A stretch of 64,000 nt of DNA from contig NZ_JBDFMO010000001.1 in NCBI RefSeq assembly GCF_047238305.1, positions 1,612,001 through 1,676,000 of the forward strand, written 5' to 3'. Under the pieces are notes generated by a model that worked only from the letters and a program-made list of their open reading frames with translations, had not been told where the DNA came from and did not search any database. Positions 8,357-17,946 of the stretch are shown here, in pieces; position 1 is the stretch's first letter, and each line of letters begins with the position of its first letter. The DNA is from Ferdinandcohnia sp047238305. Its GTDB lineage: Bacteria > Bacillota > Bacilli > Bacillales > Bacillaceae_L. Both the position numbers and the translations under genes were made by a program.

Positions 8357-9700
8357 ATGATAGATACACAGAAGAAACAGTTTAAAAAATTTTCGATTAG
8401 AGATGTTATTAAAACAAAAGATAGTAGAAGTTTATCTGGAAAGTTCATTATCCTTGTAATACTCATTTCCCCAATAATAGACCTATTTAATGGATTACTT
8501 TTGGATAAGGTCCCTATATCTCCAGGACAAATCATAAGACCCCTATTTATGTTAGTGGGTCTATACATACTTTTAATGTTTCGAAAAAAAAGTTTTATTT
8601 ACTTTTCTATTGTTGCATTTTTTATGGTTCTTAGTTTAAGTATATACACTTTGCTCTTTGGTGGGTCTACTTTTAGTAACTTGGTATGGGACTTTAGACT
8701 TTTATTTACATTAACAATAGTTCTTGTCTATGTAAATTTTTTAAGAATCCAAAAGAAGAAGTTTGTGAAAAAAGTTCTTCTTTATGTTGAATGTACTATT
8801 GCCTTTATTGCAGCTGTGATTGTAATTTCCAGTATTTTGAATATAGGATTCAATACCTATACAGCTAATAACGGCGTGGGAAACAAAGGTTTTTTTATAG
8901 GTCAAAATGACGTAACTTCTATATTTTCAATGATATTCCCAATTCTATTGGTGCAATTTATTACTATTAGAACTAATAGAATTCTTCGTATAGTTAACTT
9001 AACTTTGGTCATTTTTGCTACTATTTTACTGGGCACCAAAAGTGGAATGGCTTTTATTTTATTAGGTGCTATCTTGGTATTAGCCTTTCACTTTAAAGAA
9101 AAAAATTTTCACGAGGGTATATTTAAGGATATTAAACGGAAAAAGAAACAGATTATTACTATTATCACGCTGATTCTATCTGCTCTGATCATTTTTGTTC
9201 TTGTATTTAAATCATCTCTTTTAGACTGGCTATCTTATCAATTATATTTTCTAAATCATAGCAATAATTTTCTAACGTACCTTCTGAGTGGGCGTAATAA
9301 ATCTATACAACCTATGTTTGAAATTTTAATTGAAAATCCTATTTTTATACTTATAGGAAGTACATTTCAAGAAGGACAAAATCTTTTAAGTCAGAAATTA
9401 GGATTTCCTGCTTTTGTTGAATTTGATCCTCTTTCGGTATTGTTTTACAACGGTATAATTGTATTTTCTTTAATACTAATACTCTTTTTATACTTGTTCA
9501 AAAAAAGTTTCAAACTTTTTAAAGGTGATATATACAATAAAGCAATCGGAATCTCTTTTTGGATTGGGGTATTGTATTCATCACTCGGTGGGCATGTTTT
9601 TCCTAGTGGTATATCTGGTTCTTATTTTGCTATGATTTGTGGATTAGTAATTTACTTTCCCGTAAAAGAGGAAGTAAAGATAGCAAATAGACAGTCATAG
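8357..9700 (+). CDS. O-antigen/polysaccharide polymerase-like membrane protein (Wzy type)
   Basis: This 447-residue protein has about ten to eleven membrane segments and a large loop between roughly residues 280 and 350 containing LSGRNKSIQPMFEIL. That architecture fits Wzy-type polymerases, which join undecaprenyl-linked repeat units on the outer membrane face. The ATG at 8357 lies six bases after TTGGAG and is preferred over the in-frame TTG at 8345, which overlaps the ribosome site. Sequence conservation in this family is very low, so assignment rests on topology and the flanking flippase and transferase genes. Confidence 0.75.
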   Translation: MIDTQKKQFKKFSIRDVIKTKDSRSLSGKFIILVILISPIIDLFNGLLLDKVPISPGQIIRPLFMLVGLYILLMFRKKSFIYFSIVAFFMVLSLSIYTLLFGGSTFSNLVWDFRLLFTLTIVLVYVNFLRIQKKKFVKKVLLYVECTIAFIAAVIVISSILNIGFNTYTANNGVGNKGFFIGQNDVTSIFSMIFPILLVQFITIRTNRILRIVNLTLVIFATILLGTKSGMAFILLGAILVLAFHFKEKNFHEGIFKDIKRKKKQIITIITLILSALIIFVLVFKSSLLDWLSYQLYFLNHSNNFLTYLLSGRNKSIQPMFEILIENPIFILIGSTFQEGQNLLSQKLGFPAFVEFDPLSVLFYNGIIVFSLILILFLYLFKKSFKLFKGDIYNKAIGISFWIGVLYSSLGGHVFPSGISGSYFAMICGLVIYFPVKEEVKIANRQS

Positions 9701-9724
9701 GCTGATACTTGGGAGGGGAAAGTC

Positions 9725-10885
9725 ATGCAACGAATAGCTATTCTTCATTCTGGAAACCTAAAAGATGTATCTCCTGGAGGGGTTTCCGAATATGTCAAAC
9801 AATTTATTGAGCATTCTACTTCAGAGGTCTTTGTGCTGGGAACCGATAACAAACAGAATAACTTAAAATTATTTAAAAAATATAAAATACAAACCGATCA
9901 TTCAAGTTATACTTTTATTCCAATAAACTACACAACCTTAAGACCACTTTCAGTTTTTTATTTTATAAATTTGATCGTTTTTTTTATTTTAAATCCAAGA
10001 TTTCTCAAAAAAATTAGCGTATTCTATGCCCAAAGAATGGAATATGTAATCCCTTTTCTTTTATTTAATAAGCAAGTGGTAATGGCAATTCATGGATCCG
10101 GTAGATATGCCACAATGTTTTGGGGTAAAACAGTCGCATCAATTTATTCTTTTTTAGAGAGAATTTCTATTGTCAGGTCTAATAAAGTATTCGTACTAAA
10201 TAACAATAAGAAATTTGGAACACCATATTACAAGTCAAAGTTTTATAAACAAAAGGATAAAATTTTTTATATGCCCGTACCAGTTAATCGTGATGTTTTT
10301 AAACCCTTGGATAAGGCAACTGTAAGAAAGAAACATAACATAGGCTTTGACGATAAAATTATTTTATATTTAGGGAGAATAGACCATAATCCAAAGCGAG
10401 TTTTGCTATTTCCCCAAATTTTATTAAATGTTAAACAGGTAACTAGCAATACCAAAATGTTAATTATAGGAACCGGTAATGATAAGGATGAGTTAATTAG
10501 AGAATTTGATAATCTAGGATTAAAGAATAATGTTATCTTTTATGAGTACTTAGAACACGGAAATGATTTAGTAGAGCTAATAAATTGTGCAGAGGTCTCA
10601 ATAATAACATCTTCTTTTGAGGGGATATGTATGTCAGCATTAGAGAGTTTAAGTTGCGGAATCCCAGTAGTAGCTACAGATGTCGGTAGTATAAGCGAGT
10701 ACTTACTAAATGGAATAAATGGATTTGTTGTTTCAGGAGATGGGGATGAGCTTATAGTACAAGAAGTTAGTGAGAAGATTGATGAAGTTTTTTCTGGACT
10801 GCTAGCTTTCGATCATACACTGATTGATAGATATAATGCCAATGAGGTTATGCTAAATACAGAAAAACTTTTACTAAATAGGTAG
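9725..10885 (+). CDS. Family 4 glycosyltransferase
   Basis: This 386-residue cytoplasmic GT-B enzyme begins with RIAILHSGNLKDVSPGGVSEYVKQF, the acceptor-lobe glycine loop. The second lobe shows KIILYLGRIDHNPKR, and SSFEGICMSALESLSCGIPVVATDVG carries the EX7E-type motif (Glu of FEG and Glu of LES) of retaining GT4 enzymes. It transfers a hexose to the growing lipid-linked repeat unit. The start follows GGGAGGGG. Ten bases separate it from the next GT4 gene, consistent with co-transcription. Confidence 0.9.
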   Translation: MQRIAILHSGNLKDVSPGGVSEYVKQFIEHSTSEVFVLGTDNKQNNLKLFKKYKIQTDHSSYTFIPINYTTLRPLSVFYFINLIVFFILNPRFLKKISVFYAQRMEYVIPFLLFNKQVVMAIHGSGRYATMFWGKTVASIYSFLERISIVRSNKVFVLNNNKKFGTPYYKSKFYKQKDKIFYMPVPVNRDVFKPLDKATVRKKHNIGFDDKIILYLGRIDHNPKRVLLFPQILLNVKQVTSNTKMLIIGTGNDKDELIREFDNLGLKNNVIFYEYLEHGNDLVELINCAEVSIITSSFEGICMSALESLSCGIPVVATDVGSISEYLLNGINGFVVSGDGDELIVQEVSEKIDEVFSGLLAFDHTLIDRYNANEVMLNTEKLLLNR

Positions 10886-10894
10886 GTATGTTTA

Positions 10895-12004
10895 ATGAAA
10901 ATAATGATTGACGGCACAAGTTTAGCCAGACAAATTACGGGAATTGAGAACTATACAAAAAATTTAATTGTGAACTTAATTGAACTAAATAAAAATACAT
11001 CAAATGAGTTAACTGTCCTATTTAGGAGAGAAATACCTGATTACCTAAAACAAAAAACAGGATATAAACCATTAGTATGTCCATTTGAATCCCAACTGCT
11101 GTGTGAGCAAATTTGGATTCCCTATGTTAAATCAAAATATAAACCAGATATAATTCATTTCCCGGCTTTTCCTCCTGGATTGCTTGTAAAAAATAATGTT
11201 ATTTTTACAATTCACGATGCTACAATGTGGAAATATAAAGAAACAATTTCTTTAAAAAATAAATTGTATATGAAGCCTTTATCAACTAAAGGAATAAAAG
11301 TTTCTTCAAAGCTTATTACAATTTCAGAGTCTTCAAAAGAGAATCTTTTGGATGTGTTTCCTGGGATAGAAAATAAACTTTTTAACTGCGGTAACTCAAT
11401 TTCAGATGACTACAGAGTTATTACAGATAGTTCTATACTTAAATCAGTAAAGGAAAAGTATAAACTGCCAAATAGGTTTTTTTTAACTGTTGGTAGTTTA
11501 GAACCTCGTAAAAATCTACTTTTTCTTATTAATACATATTTGAAATTTAAGAAAGAGCATGCTTCTGACTTTAAATTAGTAATAACTGGTAGAAGTGCTT
11601 GGGGTTCTGAAGAAATAAAAAAAATTATTTCTGATAATAAAGCTGAAGAGGATATCATACTAACAGGTTATGTTTCTGACAATGATTTAATAATCCTTTA
11701 TAACATAGCTACTTATTTTGTTTTTCCATCTATATACGAGGGATTTGGTCTACCAGTCCTTGAAGCAATGGCAAGTGGTACGCCTGTAATAAGTTCAAAT
11801 TCTTCTTCTTTACCTGAAGTAGCAGGTGATGCAGCTATTTATTTTGACCCAACTAATGAAAATGAATTAAAAGAGATTTTTATTAAGATAAGTAATAATG
11901 AAGAAATCCATGAGGAGTATAGAAAAAAAGGTCTAGAAAGAAGAAAACTCTTTTCATGGATGAAAGTAGCTGAAAATATCTATTCAATCTATTTAAAAAT
12001 GTGA
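10895..12004 (+). CDS. Family 4 glycosyltransferase, mannosyltransferase-like
   Basis: This 369-residue GT4 enzyme opens with MIDGTSLARQITGIENYTKNL, a form seen in WbaZ/mannosyltransferase-type members. The donor lobe has FLTVGSLEPRKNL and FVFPSIYEGFGLPVLEAM, giving a clear EX7E motif, followed by ASGTPVISSNSSSLPEV. The next gene makes GDP-mannose, so mannose is a reasonable donor, though this is inference from neighbourhood. The ribosome site is weak and the gene follows the previous stop by nine bases, suggesting translational coupling. Confidence 0.88.
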   Translation: MKIMIDGTSLARQITGIENYTKNLIVNLIELNKNTSNELTVLFRREIPDYLKQKTGYKPLVCPFESQLLCEQIWIPYVKSKYKPDIIHFPAFPPGLLVKNNVIFTIHDATMWKYKETISLKNKLYMKPLSTKGIKVSSKLITISESSKENLLDVFPGIENKLFNCGNSISDDYRVITDSSILKSVKEKYKLPNRFFLTVGSLEPRKNLLFLINTYLKFKKEHASDFKLVITGRSAWGSEEIKKIISDNKAEEDIILTGYVSDNDLIILYNIATYFVFPSIYEGFGLPVLEAMASGTPVISSNSSSLPEVAGDAAIYFDPTNENELKEIFIKISNNEEIHEEYRKKGLERRKLFSWMKVAENIYSIYLKM

Positions 12005-12017
12005 GGAGGTTGTTTAA

Positions 12018-13397
12018 TTGGAATTAGTACTATTATCTGGTGGATCAGGTAAACGCCTTTGGCCTTTATCCAATGACGCTAGATCAAAACAATTTTTACG
12101 AATTCTCGATAACAATAATGGCGAAAAGGTCTCAATGGTTCAACGGGTCTATGGTCAGGTTGAATCGGTTAATCTCTCCGAGAGAGTTTTAATTGCAACT
12201 AGTAAATCACAGGTTGATATGATTCAAAGTCAGGTTGGAAATCATGTTCCAATTGTAATTGAGCCAGAAAGAAGAGATACTTTTGCAGCAATTGCTCTAT
12301 CAGCTGTTTATTTGTATTCAGAAAAGAATGTTGGCCTTGACGAAGTTGTAGGCGTACTGCCAGTTGACCCATTTGTTGATGATGCATTTTTTGAGGTTGT
12401 TGCACAATTAGACAAGGTAGTCAAGGATGCCGAAGCAGATTTAGCATTAATCGGAGTAAAACCAACCTATCCATCAGAAAAATACGGGTACATTATACCA
12501 GATGATTCTATTCCTCATAAAAATATTATCCCAGTTAGTCATTTTAAAGAAAAACCAACAGAAGAGGTTGCAGCAGATTTAATAAAGAGTGGTGCACTAT
12601 GGAACTGTGGGGTTTTCGCTTTTAAGCTTGGTTATATAATCGAAATGTTACAGAAATTAAACATGCCTTTGAATTATGAGACCTTATTAATAAACTATAC
12701 AAGATTACCTAAAAATAGTTTTGATTATGAAGTTGTTGAAAAGGCAAATAAAATTGTTATGGTAGAGTATGATGGATACTGGAAAGATCTTGGTACCTGG
12801 AATACCTTAACCGAGGAAATGAAGACTGATATCATTGGAAAAGGCGTTATAAGCAATGATTCTAAAAATACACATCTTGTAAATGAGTTAAATATCCCTG
12901 TTACTGTGTTAGGGGTATCTAATTTACTTGTTGCAGCTTCACCTGATGGGATATTAGTAACTGATAAGTCAGCAAGTCCAAGATTAAAAGAAGTAATTTC
13001 AGACTTTTCCGACCTTCGACCAATGTTTGAGGAACGGAGATGGGGCTGGTATACTGTATTAGATTACCGACAATATGATGATGGAAGTGAAGTATTAACT
13101 CAAAGGGTTACCATCCATTCCGGACAAAATTTAAGCTACCATTTACACGATAATAGAAGCGAAGTTTGGACGATTCTAAGAGGTACAGGAATTGTTATTC
13201 TTAATGATAAAATTATAAATGTGACTCAGGGTGATATTATTGAGATACCAGCTAGTTCTAAGCATACTATAAAGGCATCTACTGATTTAGAAATTCTTGA
13301 AATTAGAAGGGGGAAAAACCTTAGTTCAGAAGATACCGTCCGTTTAGAAACTTCCTGGGAAAAATTGATTAATGATTATGAAGTGACCAATAATTAA
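12018..13397 (+). CDS. manC: Mannose-1-phosphate guanylyltransferase (ManC/CpsB type)
   Basis: This 459-residue enzyme makes GDP-mannose from mannose-1-phosphate and GTP. The N-terminal nucleotidyltransferase motif LLSGGSGKRLWPLSN is followed by VIEPERRDTFAAIALSA and FKEKPTEEVA with the sugar-binding lysine. From about residue 340 a cupin domain (SYHLHDNRSEVWTILRGTG) corresponds to the mannose-6-phosphate isomerase-like half of type II enzymes, although that half may be regulatory here. Translation starts at TTG (12018) after a strong AGGAGG. A terminator follows at 13461, closing this transcription unit. Confidence 0.92.
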   Translation: MELVLLSGGSGKRLWPLSNDARSKQFLRILDNNNGEKVSMVQRVYGQVESVNLSERVLIATSKSQVDMIQSQVGNHVPIVIEPERRDTFAAIALSAVYLYSEKNVGLDEVVGVLPVDPFVDDAFFEVVAQLDKVVKDAEADLALIGVKPTYPSEKYGYIIPDDSIPHKNIIPVSHFKEKPTEEVAADLIKSGALWNCGVFAFKLGYIIEMLQKLNMPLNYETLLINYTRLPKNSFDYEVVEKANKIVMVEYDGYWKDLGTWNTLTEEMKTDIIGKGVISNDSKNTHLVNELNIPVTVLGVSNLLVAASPDGILVTDKSASPRLKEVISDFSDLRPMFEERRWGWYTVLDYRQYDDGSEVLTQRVTIHSGQNLSYHLHDNRSEVWTILRGTGIVILNDKIINVTQGDIIEIPASSKHTIKASTDLEILEIRRGKNLSSEDTVRLETSWEKLINDYEVTNN

Positions 13398-13460
13398 TTG
13401 TATCTAATAGAACTTTTGAAGTTTTTTCTTTAGTAAGGGGTTTGGTTGGAAACAAAATAA

Positions 13461-13491
13461 AAAGGGACTACTTCAGGAGTAGTCCCTTTTG
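13461..13491 (+). terminator. Rho-independent terminator after manC
   Basis: A near-perfect inverted repeat, AAAGGGACTACT and AGTAGTCCCTTTT, encloses a short TCAGG loop and ends in a T-rich tract. It lies 63 bases after the manC stop codon and closes the first polysaccharide operon. Confidence 0.85.
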
Positions 13492-13720
13492 CTCGTACGT
13501 ACGTTCTTAAATGTATGGGTGAAATTCCCAGGTGCAGCCCTGTTAAGTATTAGCTAACAGACAGCGAGAGTTGTCTACAACATGATTGGTATAATTGCAA
13601 ATCCTTCTGTCCAGAAATGTATGGATCTTAATATTACTGTTAACAAGGCTGAATTACGTCTCCCGAATATCCAGATTTCTTATATTTAGAATGGCAAAAA
13701 AACAATGATAATTTACATTA
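13492..13720 (+). other. Structured non-coding stretch, possible group II intron relic
   Basis: This stretch of the 378-base gap between manC and galU has no open frame. GTATGGGTGAAATTCCC followed by GCAGCCCTG, AAGTATTAG and AGCGAGAG resembles domain I pieces of bacterial group II introns as I remember them, and the GGGTGAAATTCCC hairpin plus GCAGCCC also recalls part of a cobalamin riboswitch core. Neither is complete: no GUGYG 5' end, domain V or reverse transcriptase is present, and galU is not a usual cobalamin target. It may be decayed foreign DNA next to the decayed IS element downstream. The upstream GTACGTACG palindrome at 13494 is also unexplained. Confidence 0.3.
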
Positions 13721-13775
13721 ATTAATCAATATTTGATATACTAAATTTCAAAAGAAGATTATAAGGGGGATTACA

Positions 13776-14666
13776 ATGCAAAGAGTAAAAAAAGCTATAA
13801 TTCCAGCTGCTGGACTTGGTACTAGATTTCTCCCCGCAACTAAAGCGATGCCGAAAGAAATGTTACCAATTGTAGATAAACCAACAATACAATATATTGT
13901 AGAAGAAGCAATTGCTTCAGGAATAGAAGATATAATTATTGTAACAGGTAAAGGAAAAAGATCGATTGAAGATCATTTTGATCACGCGTTTGAACTTGAA
14001 GAAAATTTAATTCAAAAAGAAAAGTTTGAATTACTTGATGAAGTACGACAGTCTTCAAGTTTTGATATTCATTATATAAGACAAAAAGAACCAAAAGGAT
14101 TAGGGCACGCTATCTGGTGTGCTAGAAAATTTATAGGTAATGAGCCATTTGCTATTCTTCTGGGTGATGATATCGTCCAAGCTGAGACCCCTTGTCTTAA
14201 ACAATTAATAAATGTATTTGATGAAGTAAATTCTTCGGTTTTGGGTGTTCAGACAGTTCCTGAAAACGAGACAAATCGGTATGGCATTATCGATCCATTA
14301 AATCAAAACGACCGGTTATATCAAGTCAATAACTTTGTTGAGAAGCCAAACTTAGGCGAGGCCCCATCCAATGTGGCAATTATGGGGCGTTATATCTTAA
14401 CCCCAGAAATTTTTGTTTATTTGGAGGAACAGGAAATAGGATCAGGTGGAGAAATTCAGTTAACGGATGCAATTCAAAAGTTAAATAAAAGTCAAAAGGT
14501 TTTTGCTTATGACTTTGAAGGTATCAGATATGATGTTGGTGAAAAACTAGGTTTTATTAAAACAACAATTGATATGGCATTACAGCGTGAGGAATTAAAG
14601 GATGATGTTTTAACTTACATTAAAGATATTGCTGAGAGATATTTAGTGCCCACAAAAAAGAATTAA
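13776..14666 (+). CDS. galU: UTP-glucose-1-phosphate uridylyltransferase
   Basis: This 296-residue enzyme makes UDP-glucose from UTP and glucose-1-phosphate, supplying glucosylation of wall polymers and glycolipids. Signature motifs are IPAAGLGTRFLPATKAMPKEM at the N-terminus, VEEAIASGIEDIIIVTG, GLGHAIWCA, ILLGDDIV and FVEKP. Length is that of Bacillus GtaB. A GGGG ribosome site precedes the ATG. The gene stands alone: the terminator of manC lies upstream and a hairpin formed by the left end of the IS relic lies 30 bases downstream. Confidence 0.95.
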   Translation: MQRVKKAIIPAAGLGTRFLPATKAMPKEMLPIVDKPTIQYIVEEAIASGIEDIIIVTGKGKRSIEDHFDHAFELEENLIQKEKFELLDEVRQSSSFDIHYIRQKEPKGLGHAIWCARKFIGNEPFAILLGDDIVQAETPCLKQLINVFDEVNSSVLGVQTVPENETNRYGIIDPLNQNDRLYQVNNFVEKPNLGEAPSNVAIMGRYILTPEIFVYLEEQEIGSGGEIQLTDAIQKLNKSQKVFAYDFEGIRYDVGEKLGFIKTTIDMALQREELKDDVLTYIKDIAERYLVPTKKN

Positions 14667-14697
14667 AACTGATTTATTGTTTGATACAAAAGATGGT

Positions 14698-16483
14698 GGG
14701 GCTGTCCGAAAAGTCATTGAAAAGTGACTTTTGAGGACAGCCTCCTTCTTTTATATTATTTTCAGGTTACCGCGGAAGTTCCCTTCCACTAAATATCCAA
14801 TAAGACTTGCGTTTTACCTAAGAGAGAATTCCGTCCTACATTCATAACAATAATCAACAAATTACCTTCATTCCTGATATTCAAGAACTGATTCCAGATC
14901 ATCACGTTGCACGAGTAATTGACGAAATGGTTGAAGCTATACCTGATGAAAAGTTGTTCTCCCATTATAAGGGAGGGGGCAGAAGTTCATTTCATTCAAA
15001 AATGATGCTTAAAGATATCTTGTATGGATATTCCCAGAAAACATATTCATGTTGTGGAATAGAAAAAATGTTAGAAGAAAATATTCCAGCTATGTATAAG
15101 CCTCGATGCAAAAACCAGATTTCCGTACATTAAATGATTTTCGCGGACAACGAATGAAATCATTAATGGACGAGCTTTTCGAAGCAGTGATTTTAAAGCT
15201 TATAAAAGGATGGATACATAACAATGGAAAACTACTTTTTGGATGGGACAAAGATCGAAGCCAATGCAAATAAGTATTCTTTCGTATGGAAAAAAGCTAC
15301 AACTAAATTTGAGGAGAAATTAAGAGGAAAAATTCAAGAAACCCTACGCCACATAGAAGTGATGACTGAGTTAGAGGCTCCTGATGATGTACAAAACAAT
15401 ACTCAGAACTCAGAAAATCTTTCTTCTGATCTTGAAGAAATAGCAGAGACTCTTGAAGAAAAAGTCGAAAAATTGTCTGAGGAACTCAAGAACGAAACAA
15501 ATGCAGAAGTAATTTACAAAGCCTTTAAAGTTAATCCGTAAGGATTTCATACTACGTCTAGCAAAATACAAAGAACAGAACAGAACGTTTGGTAATCGTA
15601 ATAGCTATTCTAAAACGGACAAAGATGCAACATTCATGAGAACCAAAGATGATCATATGAAAAATGGTCAACTAAAACCCTGTTTTAATGTTCAAATGGC
15701 AACAGAGAATCAAATTACTTTGTACTATTCCATCCATCAGCGCCCAACAGATACTCGTTGCTTTAAGGAACATTTGGAGAGACTTGCATCCTCGTCTTTA
15801 CCAATGCCTAAAGTAGTTAATGCCGATGCGGGTTATGGAAGTGAAGAAAACTATTTATATGCGATTGGGGAAGGTAAAGAACCACGTTTTGAGTTCCTCA
15901 TTCCTTACGGAACCTATATGAAGGAACAATCTCGTAAATACTAAAATGATATTAGTCGCGAAGAACTGGGGTTACAACGAACAGGATGACATGTTAATTT
16001 GCCCGAATAACCGAAAGTATGTTTAAAAAGTATCTAACAAAAAAGAACTCATCGGATTATGAACAAAGTTACAAATTATTTGAATGCGAAGATTGTACAG
16101 ATTGCCCATTAAGACAACAATGTACAAAAGCAAAAGGTAATCGCCGGTTCATTGGAACACAATATTTGAAGAAATGAAAGCGAAGGCAAAAACAGCCCTT
16201 GAATGTGAGGAGAAAGTAACTATCTATTCTCAACGTAAAATTGAGGTGGAAAGTGTGTTCGGTCACATCAAGGGCAATCAGTCGTTCCGCAGATTTTCAC
16301 TGCGTGGGCTTGATAAGGTTCATGTCGAGTTTGGGATTGTGGCATTAGCACACAATCTATTGAAAGTAGAAGGTATCCGCCTGGCTACTTTCAATAATCA
16401 AAATCCATCAAAAAAGCAGCGAGAGAAAAACATAACATTTTTCTCTGCTGCTTTACTATTTTTGAGACCTTTTAGACAGTCCC
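14698..16483 (+). mobile_element. Decayed IS1182-family insertion sequence
   Basis: The element is bounded by imperfect terminal inverted repeats: GGGGCTGTCCGAAAAGTC at 14698 and, on the other strand, GGGACTGTCTAAAAGGTC ending at 16483, which match at 14 of 18 positions. The interior is a broken transposase gene. The total length of about 1.8 kb fits the family. The left end folds into a long hairpin (14698-14745, GGGGCTGTCC with GGACAGCCTC) followed by a T-rich run, which probably now serves as the galU terminator. No convincing target-site duplication was identified. The element cannot transpose on its own. Confidence 0.8.
14840..16400 (+). pseudogene. IS1182-type transposase, multiple frameshifts
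   Basis: Pieces of one transposase lie in several frames. The start region reads YIHNNNQQ then FIPDIQELIPDHHVARVIDE but has lost its ATG. The block to 15133 contains HYKGGGRSSFHSKMMLK. A frame shift near 15100 leads to MQKPDFRTLNDFRGQRMKSL, and 15224-15541 has ENYFLDGTKIEANANKYSF, the DDE-region signature of IS1182 enzymes. Another break follows at 15541, and 15636-15944 contains VNADAGYGSEENYLY with the second catalytic acidic region. The end (16174-16400) has VESVFGHIKGNQSFRRF with the last catalytic Glu. At least four disruptions rule out a functional protein. Confidence 0.85.
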
Positions 16484-16559
16484 TTTTATTTTTTTTTGAA
16501 ATTCAAAGCTATAATTATGTAAATAGAGTCGGACAATTAACCCCGCCAATACCCCATTA

Positions 16560-17417
16560 TCAATCTATATTGACTCTTTTCAATTCCTTTCTACTAATCG
16601 TTGCACTATAAAAGCCATCTACTCCTAGTTCATGATAGTGTAAAGCTTCTTCCATGCTCCATATCGGATGTGTATAGACATTTATATTTAAATCGTGCAA
16701 ATTATCAAGGAAGTTTTCATTTATTCTTGAAGTAGGCATTGTGACAGCTGTTATTTGATGTACATTATCTTGTACAAATTTAACAACCTGCTCGTCATTA
16801 TTTGGTGCGTGATAAAGTGTGTAAATGACCTTATTAAAATGATAAATTTGATTAATAATTGTCAGCATCTCTTCAGTGTAGATTTGGGGAATGATTCTTG
16901 CTAAGATTGCTTCATCGTAATTAGCCGCTTGAACAATTTTTGAAAATTGTTTCTCGATCATCATTGGGTCAAAATGTTTCGTATCCGTTACGATATACAC
17001 ATCTGTGTGTTTCTTTAATAATTCAATGACTCGATTGATATCTAATGGCGTGTATTTCTTATTAATATTTTGATTCATAAAATATTCATATGTCCAAGGT
17101 TCGTTATCAATTGTTGTTTCGGGAGTTTGCTCCAATTGCTCGGCATATATTAATCTCCAGTCATGTCTGGCAACTAATACTTCTTCTTTTGTTAATTCAA
17201 GATCCACTTCGAATACCCTGTTTTTTCGATGATGATAAGAATATTCAAAGGCCTCTAAACTATTTGTATAGAAATGCCCATCTATTTCTCCCATAGCATG
17301 TGTAATTATTGCCTTATCCCCAATAGATTTGTTCTGTAATGCAATGGAACAAAACGTAGAAGGAACAAACAGTAATGAACCTATCGTTAAAATAAGGGAG
17401 TTTATTATCGTAATCAT
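16560..17417 (-). CDS. Secreted or membrane-anchored glycerophosphodiester phosphodiesterase-like protein
   Basis: This 285-residue protein has an N-terminal hydrophobic helix (IINSLILTIGSLLFVPSTF) that is a signal peptide or anchor. The domain that follows has the GDPD layout: HAMGEIDG near residue 40, NSLEAFEYSY, EVDLELTKEEVLVARHDW with the metal-binding Glu, Asp and His, and a TIM-barrel ending in TAVTMPTSR and GVDGFYSATI. Such enzymes hydrolyse glycerophosphodiesters or poly-glycerolphosphate wall polymers; the adjacent LtaS-like gene makes a polymer-related role plausible. The usual HRG of GDPDs reads HAM here, so catalysis may differ. It is transcribed towards the IS relic and divergently from the 17626 gene. 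Confidence 0.7.
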   Translation of the reverse strand: MITIINSLILTIGSLLFVPSTFCSIALQNKSIGDKAIITHAMGEIDGHFYTNSLEAFEYSYHHRKNRVFEVDLELTKEEVLVARHDWRLIYAEQLEQTPETTIDNEPWTYEYFMNQNINKKYTPLDINRVIELLKKHTDVYIVTDTKHFDPMMIEKQFSKIVQAANYDEAILARIIPQIYTEEMLTIINQIYHFNKVIYTLYHAPNNDEQVVKFVQDNVHQITAVTMPTSRINENFLDNLHDLNINVYTHPIWSMEEALHYHELGVDGFYSATISRKELKRVNID

Positions 17418-17560
17418 GTTATTAACCTTTCAAACATTATTGTTTATATTCCAAGAAATTTGCTAAATGTTGTTCTTTAATTCAGAATCACGATCCCACT
17501 AAAAACCATACACGTACTATTACCTACCAAGTCGGCAACCTTTAATTGAAGGAGGATAAG

Positions 17561-17569
17561 TGTTATAAT
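17561..17569 (+). promoter_or_regulatory. Candidate extended -10 promoter for the LtaS-like operon
   Basis: TGTTATAAT forms a TGn-extended -10 box 57 bases before the start at 17626. No good -35 element sits 17 bases upstream, which extended -10 promoters can tolerate. The untranslated leader would carry the strong GGAGG ribosome site at 17615. Confidence 0.45.
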
Positions 17570-17625
17570 CCTAAAGTAAGTGGGAGAGACTGACCACTAC
17601 TATTAAAAATTTTTGGAGGGCAACT

Positions 17626-17946
17626 ATGACGTTTAATGAGATTATGGCATTAATTATGCCTTCTTTTATAGCGATGCTTTTTTATATAAAAGTAAATAAA
17701 CGTAGCATAAATGTATTTCAAGGAATTTGTTGTTTAGTTCTTATTATGTTGTGCACAAACTTGCTATGTTATGCGATTCTACTTTATTTAAAGGTAGATC
17801 CAGTCCTATTTACGATGGCATTTACAATTAAATATTCCTTATTAGCTGTTTTTATTGCGTTAGTGATAGCCGTTTTATATAGACTTCTTGAGTTGAATGT
17901 ACAAATGAACATTAGGGTTGAAGAAAATGGAAAAGAAACTGACTAA
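17626..17946 (+). CDS. Small multi-pass membrane protein, unknown function
   Basis: This 106-residue protein has three predicted membrane helices: about residues 5-22, 30-52 and 62-85. The tail is charged (NIRVEENGKETD). It is translated from a strong GGAGG site and its 3' end overlaps the start of the LtaS-like gene, so the two are translationally coupled. The partnership suggests a helper or regulator of the phosphoglycerol transferase-like enzyme, but no family is recognised and this role is inference. Confidence 0.7.
   Translation: MTFNEIMALIMPSFIAMLFYIKVNKRSINVFQGICCLVLIMLCTNLLCYAILLYLKVDPVLFTMAFTIKYSLLAVFIALVIAVLYRLLELNVQMNIRVEENGKETD

Noticed and set aside
16560..16611. Extension of the last transposase fragment beyond 16400
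   Set aside because: The frame continues to 16611 but leaves transposase similarity, crosses the IS right end and overlaps the reverse-strand GDPD gene.
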